DNA of 64,000 bases from Aquarana catesbeiana (Eukaryota > Chordata > Amphibia > Anura > Ranidae): NCBI RefSeq assembly GCF_042186555.1, contig NC_133326.1, positions 695,216,700 through 695,280,699 of the forward strand, written 5' to 3'. Position 1 is the stretch's first letter. Every line of letters begins with the position of its first letter. A model generated the notes under the pieces. The model saw only the letters and a list, made by a program, of their open reading frames with translations, ran no database searches and was not told where the DNA came from. Shown piece by piece: positions 57,890-64,000 of the stretch. The position numbers and the translations under genes were made by a program.

Positions 57890-58585
57890 ATATAAAAATG
57901 CTTTAGGTTGCAAGCATAAGAAAATGTACTATGTATGGCAAAACAAAAACAACATTTAGTCTGACGTGTATCCATTCAATTTTGTTAGGATCCTTCTTCA
58001 GTATGTTAATATCCAGCTGAGTTTTGGCTGGTTGACTGAGCTTTTGTACTATTCTCAAGACCCCTTAATGAGCCTTTGGGTTTGACAGGCTCCCCCAGAC
58101 TTAATCCTAGTACACTCTCTATCTATGGCCCCAATTCCCTCACCGACCCACAAGTGTGGACCGAATGGCTGAAATCAACTCTGTCAACCTTTGCTTGAAT
58201 TGGCTCAAAGTCAAGTGAAGAGAATGTAAGGGTTTACAGGTTACTTCACACATAGCAGCAATGAATACCCTCTGCCTGGAAATATGTCGAGTCCTTCTCA
58301 AAGCCTGGCAGAGGTTGTATGATTTTTAAACAAAACTGGCAATGGACTGAGCAATCATTGATTCCTGAAAGTGCTCCTACCGTCTTGTTTTCCAGGCCCT
58401 AGCATAGACCTGTTCATAATTGGTTTGTGCTAGGACTGGTGCTTTTTAGCCATAAAGCAGCATGAGTTTTTCTGAATGTGGAACAATATGTCTGTCTCAG
58501 CAGTGGACATATTAGACCTCTGCAGAGAAATATGGCACTGGAACAGTTTTCTCCACAGCCAACAGGTCTGGGAGGTAAAGGATCT
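57890..58585. other. Non-coding flank upstream of the intact OR
   Basis: Aligns with 37665-38340 in copy 1 with small indels. No conserved frame. Any promoter for the receptor should lie here or further right, but I cannot point to a site. Confidence 0.6.
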
Positions 58586-58589
58586 TTAA

Positions 58590-59051
58590 CCACTTACCGA
58601 CCAGCCGTCGCAGTAATACTGCGGCAGGTTGGCTCCCCTGGGCAAGCCCTCGTAGCTGTACGTAACTGTCATCGTAGCTGTGCGCAAACCAATCAATATA
58701 CGCTTATTGCGTTTTTTTAACCAAAAATATGTAGAAGAATACATATCGGCCTAAACTGATGAAGAAATTCGTTTTTTTTTTTTTTGGATTTTTTTTATAG
58801 CAAAAAATACAAAATATTGTGTTTTTTTGAAAATTTCAACTCGTTTTTTGTTTATAGCGCAAAAAATAAAAACATGCAGAGGTGACCATATACCACCAAA
58901 AGAAAGCTCAATTTCTGGGGAAAAAAGGACATAAATTTTGTTTGGGTACAACATCGCACGACCGCGCAATTGTCAGTTAAAGCGACGCAGTGCCGTATCG
59001 CAAAAAATGGCCTGGTCAGGAAGGGGGCAAATCCTTCTTTGGCTGAAGTGG
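58590..59051. mobile_element. MITE with TTAACCACTT ends
   Basis: TTAA at 58586-58589 and 59052-59055. Ends are CCACTTACCGACCAGCCG and the inverted GAAGTGG. The empty site in copy 1 reads TCTTTGAACTGC (38338), one base off TTAA. The right half contains GCACTGCGTCGC on the minus strand, a word shared with 63355-63410 and 63960-64000. No coding capacity. Confidence 0.88.
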
Positions 59052-59617
59052 TTAAACTCCTCACACCCTCTCCAGGCAGCAGACCTGGGAGGCTATGGAA
59101 AGAGCTTTTATACTGGCATCCTCTCCAGGTCAAGCCTGAGAGGCAAAGACTCTTCTAGAAGGGCTCTCCGTATATATTTATCTCCTTCTCCAGCCCCCAT
59201 GATTGTTAACATACCTCCTAGTAAATTGCTGGGTGAAGTAAATACTCATATCCCCTAACATTGTATCTTTTGCTTTGTCTATTGCACAACACTTCCCAAC
59301 AGTAGGAAAAAAATCACACAATACATTAGGATAGGGGAAACATAAAGAATGCAGAAAACAATAGCAATCAGATCTTAGGCAAGCCACAGCCTAACTGCCC
59401 ACCAAATTTTCATTAGTGTAAATCAGCTAAATTCAATGCATCAAAGCAAAAGTAATTCCAAATCTTACAATTAATTTTCTTTAGAAAGCCAGAGTAGAAA
59501 TGTCAGTCCTCTGACAGAATGCTGTAGACAAGGATCCTTGTCTTATACTTGGAATCTATGGTCTCTATTCAGAGGTCTGGTACAACCCCTGACAGTGAGA
59601 GCTATTACTTCTTAGCC

Positions 59618-59836
59618 CTGGTTCACACTGGTGTGAATTGACATGCAATTTGACATGTCCACCTGTACTACTTTTTGGGATTTCGGGGTGCGATTTCCAT
59701 TGACATCTGTGCAGAAACCCACACAGATGTCTGTGAAATCGCCGCCGAAATCGGGACTGACATGCGGGAGTTAAATCGTACGAGTTCAGCTGAACTCGCA
59801 CGGCTTCATTCCCGCAGCTCAGTGTGAATCTGGGCT
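59618..59836. mobile_element. Short MITE with CTGGTTCACACTG ends
   Basis: About 220 bp. Left CCCTGGTTCACACTGGTGTG and right CAGTGTGAATCTGGGC are inverted. The flanking word CTTAGCC is duplicated on both sides, while copy 1 has it once (CTTCTTAGCCAGAAAAG at 38910). Contains internal inverted words GTGCGATTTC and CAGATGTCTGTG. Confidence 0.82.
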
Positions 59837-59950
59837 TAGCCAGCAAAGACAATGAGCTTTTCAGAATGGGGAGCTATAGTTCCAGTTGGACCTCTGCAGG
59901 GAGCCTACTGTTTCCACGCAGAGAGTCAGTGTTCTTTTCTGCAGCTTACC

Positions 59951-61054
59951 GTTGGCATGGACCATAGGGTGAGTACCTGGATTGAAAACTGGCTACAAGG
60001 GCGTGTTCAGAGGGTGGTGATAAATGGGGAGTACTCAGAATGGTCAGGGGTGGGTAGTGGGGTTCCCCAGGGTTCTGTGCTGGGACCAATCCTATTTAAT
60101 TTGTTTATAAATGATCTGGAAGATGGGATAAACAGTTCAATCTCTGTATTTGCAGACGATACTAAGCTAAGCAGGGCAATAACTTCTCCGCAGGATGTGG
60201 AAACCTTGCAAAAAGACCTGAACAAATTAATGGGGTGGGCGACTACATGGCAAATGAGGTTCAATGTAGAAAAATGTAAAATAATGCATTTGGGTGGCAA
60301 AAATATGAATGCAATCTATACACTGGGGGGAGAACCTCTGGGGGAATCTAGGATGGAAAAGGACCTGGGGGTCCTAGTAGATGATAGGCTCAGCAATGGC
60401 ATGCAATGCCAAGCTGCTGCTAATAAGGCAAACAGAATATTGGCATGTATTAAAAGAAGGATCAACTCCAGAGATAAAACGATAATTCTCCCGCTCTACA
60501 AGACTCTGGTCCAGCCGCACCTGGAGTATGCTGTCCAGTTCTGGGCACCAGTCCTCAGGAAGGATGTACTGGAAATGGAGCGAGTACATAGAAGGGCAAC
60601 AAAGCTAATAAAGGGTCTGGAGGATCTTAGTTGAGGAAAGGTTGCGAGCGTTGAACTTATTCTCTCTGGAGAAGAGACGCTTGAGAGGGGATATGATTTC
60701 AATTTACAAATACTGTACTGGTGACCCCACAATAGGGATAAAACTTTTTCGCAGAAGAGAGTTTAATAAGACTCGAGGGCCACTCATTACAATTAGAAGA
60801 AAAGAGGTTTAACCTTAAACTACGTAGAGGGTTCTTTACTGTAAGAGCGGTAAGGATGTGGAATTCCCTTCCACAGGCGGTGGTCTCAGCGGGGAGCATT
60901 GATAGCTTCAAGAAACTATTAGATAATCACCTGAATGACCGCAACATACAGGGATATATAATGTAATACTGACACATAATCACACACATAGGTTGGACTT
61001 GATGGACGTGTGTCTTTTTTCAACCTCACCTACTATGTAACTATGTAACTATGT
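59951..61054 (+). mobile_element. CR1/L2-type LINE, 5'-truncated
   Basis: The plus-strand insertion is absent from copy 1, where GCAGCTTACTGGC is continuous near 38998. It ends with GGTTGGACTTGATGGACG and then CTATGTAACTATGTAACTA, the repeat-type 3' end of many CR1/L2 elements. Only the RT half and the end remain. Confidence 0.9.
59952..60950 (+). pseudogene. CR1/L2-type reverse transcriptase fragment
   Basis: Open to 60634, then a frameshift. Visible: RVSTWIENWLQGRVQRVVIN, SGVPQGSVLGPILFNLFIND, SVFADDTKLS (catalytic Asp pair in the YADD-type box, here FADD), MRFNVEKCKIMHLG, LGVLVDDRLS and LVQPHLEYAVQFWAP. After the frameshift at about 60630 come LRGDMISIYKY-like and RMWNSLPQAVV-like text, the usual C-terminal tail. 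About 230 residues of RT remain; endonuclease and ORF1 are absent. Confidence 0.9.
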
Positions 61055-61195
61055 ACTGGCAGGGGAAAGGCTTTTCTAAATAGTCCGCAGTTTCTTACCA
61101 AAGGAAACCATCAAGACTTTTTTTTAAATACCTGGAAAGTATTTAGCTGATTTTGAAAGAAACTCGAACTGGGCATAAATAAATAAAAAAATATA

Positions 61196-62495
61196 CAATG
61201 AAAAATTGATTCACCACAAACTCGCTCCCAGTGAACTCAAAATAGCAGCGCTAAAAGCAATCCCTAAAAAAGTGAGATGTAGTGAAGAGTGATATGCTGA
61301 TGAATCAACCTGTGTAATGATTACATCACGTCCTCACCCTTCATCATTAATGTGCATACAATGATATGCTCAAAAAATCATAAAAGAATAGTGCATGTAA
61401 ACCAATTAAGTGAATAACATGTCTGTGCACATACAAATATAATGTGAAAATTATAACTAAGTGAGAGTCAATGTAAATTAACTCGCAAAGAATTATATCT
61501 ATAAAGTGTGTCCACAAACAATCCAAAAGTAAAATAGTCCAAAACAAAATCCGTGACGTGTTGTGGTGCAAATCTTCTACTTAAATGAATCTTCTACCGC
61601 ACCTCTGTGGCTGTGAATCCACTCCCTTTAGGCGAATACACTCACCAGCTCCTTTCGCCCACACTCTCGTGTCAGGGCCAGCAAGCTTTTATCCCACACT
61701 CACAGGGGATATGATTGATCTTCAGTGGTAAACCTGTACACCTTTACCTCTCCAAAAAGTGATGCCCAAGAGCTCTCGAGCCTCGTCCAGTGTTGACCTG
61801 GACGAGGCTCGAGAGCTCTTGGGCATCACTTTTTGGAGAGGTAAAGGTGTACAGGTTTACCACTGAAGATCAATCATATCCCCTGTGAGTGTGGGATAAA
61901 AGCTTGCTGGCCCTGACACGAGAGTGTGGGCGAAAGGAGCTGGTGAGTGTATTCGCCTAAGGGGAGTGGATTCACAGCCACAGAGGTGCGGTGGAAGATT
62001 CATTTAAGTAGAAGATTTGCACCACAACACGTCACGGATTTTGTTTTGGACTATTTTACTTTTGGATTGTTTGTGGACACACTTTATAGATATAATTCTT
62101 TGCAAGTTAATTTACATTGACTCTCACTTAGTTATAATTTTCACATTATATTTGTATGTGCACAGACATGTTATTCACTTAATTGGTTTACATGCACTAT
62201 TCTTTTATGATTTTTTGAGCATATCATTGTATGCACATTAATGATGAAGGGTGAGGACGTGATGTAATCATTACACAGGTTGATTCATCAGCATATCACT
62301 CTTCACTACATCTCACTTTTTTAGGGATTGCTTTTAGCGCTGCTATTTTGAGTTCACTGGGAGCGAGTTTGTGGTGAATCAATTTTTCATTGTATACTTA
62401 TTATTTAAGCAGCAGCTCAGATTTAGGTCTTTACCATCAGCGCAGCGTTTTTGGGTGTATGAGTGGGCGGATTTTTATACATCTGATTTTTTACA
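61196..62495 (+). mobile_element. Near-perfect palindrome element (PE), 1300 bp
   Basis: Flanked by the identical 15-bp duplication AAATAAAAAAATATA (61181-61195 and 62496-62510). Copy 1 has the empty site (AATAAAAAATATTAG near 39128). Arms 61192-61790 and 61798-62396 are complementary over 599 bp with three transitions (at 61484, 61595 and 61627) and no indel, around a 7-nt loop TGTTGAC. A one-sided tail of 99 bp (62397-62495) follows the right arm. The same 74-codon frame is therefore present on both strands (61347-61571 minus, 62017-62241 plus) and is not a gene. No clear hammerhead core. Confidence 0.9.
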
Positions 62496-63311
62496 AAATA
62501 AAAAAATATAACTGTGCAATATTTCTAATTTACTTGACTAAAACTTGAACATACTTTTACATTGTTCATTTTTATTTCTAAGCATGAATAACGACAATAA
62601 ATACAAGAAGACATGACATTTCCCTTAAAGGAAGGAAGAAAAGACAGCGGAGAGTCAGGAAAGTAGATATTAGACATTGGAAATGAACAGTATTGCAGGT
62701 ATAAAATGTGAGGAATATAACACGGAACCAGGAAAGCTCAAATTCTAAATGTATAATACAATCCTTTTTTGGCATTAGTTGAGTTAAAATTGAAAATTGC
62801 AGTATAATATTGGAAAATACCCGGTTAAATTGAGTAATGGAGAGAGGCTCTGAAGCAGATAAAAATGTTATACATCTTATACTATACGTCTACAGTTCTT
62901 CATCTGTATGGAAACACAAAACAGAAAATCTATGATACTGCACCTCAATTCCATGCACATTTTTTAGAGATGACATCTGGATGTAACAGTTTACTTTGAA
63001 AATCCCCGGCAAACAATGTAAGATCAGCCAGCAAATGTCTTAGTGGAAATAATATTCCACTTACAGGGAATTTTTAGGCTCTGTTATTTATTGAGTTGAT
63101 ATGAAACACTTTTATACATTTTACTCCTCCTTCCTTGGCTGTTTTTTGCATGGCTAATTTATCTGATTGCTAATAATCTTTTAGGATTTTTTTTTATACT
63201 GTATTTCTCCTGACACACCCTTTATTAATCTTAATTTGAAAGCAGTAGGGAACTCCATGTTTATTGTTACAGTTTTTATCCACTCACCTTTTTTCTACCA
63301 TCTGCACATTT

Positions 63312-63490
63312 TAACCACTATAACCCCTGAAAGTATTTGCCCCCTTAATGACCAGGCCATTTTTGCTATACAGCACTGCGTCCCTATAACTGAAAATTGT
63401 GTGGTCATGCGGCGTTGTACCCAAACAAATAGAGCTTTCTTTTGGTGGTATTTGATCACCTCTGCGGTTTTTATCTTTTGAACTATAAAC
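63312..63490. mobile_element. One end of a TTAA-type MITE
   Basis: TTAACCACTATAACCCC at 63312, then GTATTTGCCCCC, CAGCACTGCGTCC and a CTTTTGGTGG segment. This is the same family as the right half of 58590-59051 in inverse orientation. The other end is lost in the AT run. Confidence 0.7.
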
Positions 63491-63516
63491 AAAGAGTGAC
63501 AATTTTGAAAAAAAAA

Positions 63517-63520
<4 letters not shown>

Positions 63521-63588
<68 letters not shown>
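63521..63588. repeat. (AT)34 microsatellite
   Basis: Perfect AT dinucleotide run directly after an A/T-rich tract. Confidence 0.98.
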
Positions 63589-63590
<2 letters not shown>

Positions 63591-63920
63591 AATGTAGAAT
63601 GTTTTGCTATGGGTTATCAGTTTGTTCATACCATCAACATTATCTGTGAAGGTTCTCATTGATACAGATCATAGTAGAGCTAGTAGTAGTAAGTGACATT
63701 CCCATTTCATTGGGCTTGTTCTGTAACGTTGAAGATTTTTTTTTCATGTTTCCAAGCCACTTCTTCAGTTCTGACGAGTGATATGAACATACCCCAGAAT
63801 TTATATACATATCGGTAGCAGAGATGCCTTAATCCAATCACCATGAAATGAGTCAAGGCAGGTGCTAATATTTTAAGAACAGGATGGGAGTTGTGAAAAT
63901 TATGGAACCACCCTGTTCTA
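63589..63920. other. No gene recognised; weak hammerhead-like motif
   Basis: No coding frame. On the minus strand, CTGAAGA near 63770 is followed by GTGGC and later ATGAAAA and TCTTC, which resembles a decayed hammerhead block. Confidence 0.35.
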
Positions 63921-63922
63921 GT

Positions 63923-64000
63923 TAACCACTTCAGCCCCGGAGGATTTTACCCCCTTCCTGACCAGAGCAACTTTTGCAATTCGGCACTGCGCCGCTTTAA
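63923..64000. mobile_element. Start of a TTAA-type MITE, cut by the window end
   Basis: TTAACCACTTCAGCCCCGGA, then CCCCCTTCCTGACCAGAGCA and GGCACTGCGCCGC, the same end family as 58590-59051 and 63312. It continues beyond the window. Confidence 0.75.

Larger units (their letters stand above)
54428..63300. repeat. Segmental duplication, copy 2 (intact OR copy)
   Basis: Partner of 20530-39900. It runs continuously apart from insertions absent from copy 1: palindromic element PB with a Tc1 (54546-56740), a TTAA MITE (58590-59051), a MITE (59618-59836), a CR1/L2 LINE (59951-61054) and palindrome PE (61196-62495). Each insertion has its empty site in copy 1. Similarity fades after TTTGAAAGCAGTAGGGAA (63235; 39851 in copy 1). 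Confidence 0.88.

Noticed and set aside
61860..61960. CTGACACGAGAG...GCGAAAGG in the PE arm as a hammerhead
   Set aside because: Spacing does not fit CUGANGA-stem II-GAAA, and no matching stem I or cleavage triplet was found.
61347..62241. Two nearly identical 74-codon frames on opposite strands
   Set aside because: They are the two arms of palindrome PE; low-complexity hydrophobic text with no family.

Overview
The window looks like a transposon-saturated piece of an anuran (frog) nuclear genome, most likely a ranid or another neobatrachian. This is inferred from four L1-clade LINEs, hAT, Tc1/mariner and piggyBac DNA transposons, CR1/L2-type LINEs, a Ty3/gypsy chromovirus derivative, many TTAA-type MITEs, and an amphibian-style intronless olfactory receptor (OR) gene family. 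Only one protein gene looks intact and host-encoded: an OR of 308 residues on the minus strand at 56952-57878. I saw no tRNA, rRNA, CRISPR array or prokaryotic feature.

Layout, left half. 815-7594: two broken L1 copies, both minus strand. 7595-15393: a large hAT element with a frameshifted BED-finger transposase, tandem arrays on both sides of the gene, and an internal MITE. 15394-20525: remains of a second hAT copy, split by a complete LTR element (15939-19792, two 736-bp LTRs, 5-bp target duplication). The interior of that LTR element encodes only Gag zinc knuckle, protease and chromodomain. 20530-39900: first copy of a segmental duplication carrying an OR pseudogene. It is split by a full-length L1 ('LINE A', 20841-36722), which itself contains a Tc1 element, a palindromic hammerhead-bearing element and a second full-length L1 ('LINE B', 29454-35851, nearly intact).

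Layout, right half. 39985-48384: a CR1/L2-type LINE fragment with a palindromic MITE, then a piggyBac element split by a non-autonomous hAT (42329-45120) and by a palindromic insert (45308-46309), with a short-period minisatellite in its 5' region. 48385-54427: MITEs, an AT-rich palindrome, a hammerhead-bearing fragment and half of a hAT-related element. 54428-63300: second copy of the OR duplication, holding the intact OR and later insertions (a palindromic element with a Tc1 inside it, two MITEs, a CR1/L2 LINE and a 1.2-kb near-perfect palindrome). The window closes with an (AT)34 run and ends of TTAA-type MITEs.

The duplication gives empty versus filled sites, so many insertions can be bounded precisely and ordered in time. 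The most interesting signal is a set of four insertions (27250-29244, 45308-46309, 54546-56740, 61196-62495) sharing one architecture: inverted arm, spacer, arm, one-sided tail of about 67-99 bp, and 12-15 bp target duplications. At least two of them, plus a related fragment near 51.7 kb, carry a foldable hammerhead ribozyme core. I infer that they are non-autonomous Penelope-like elements.
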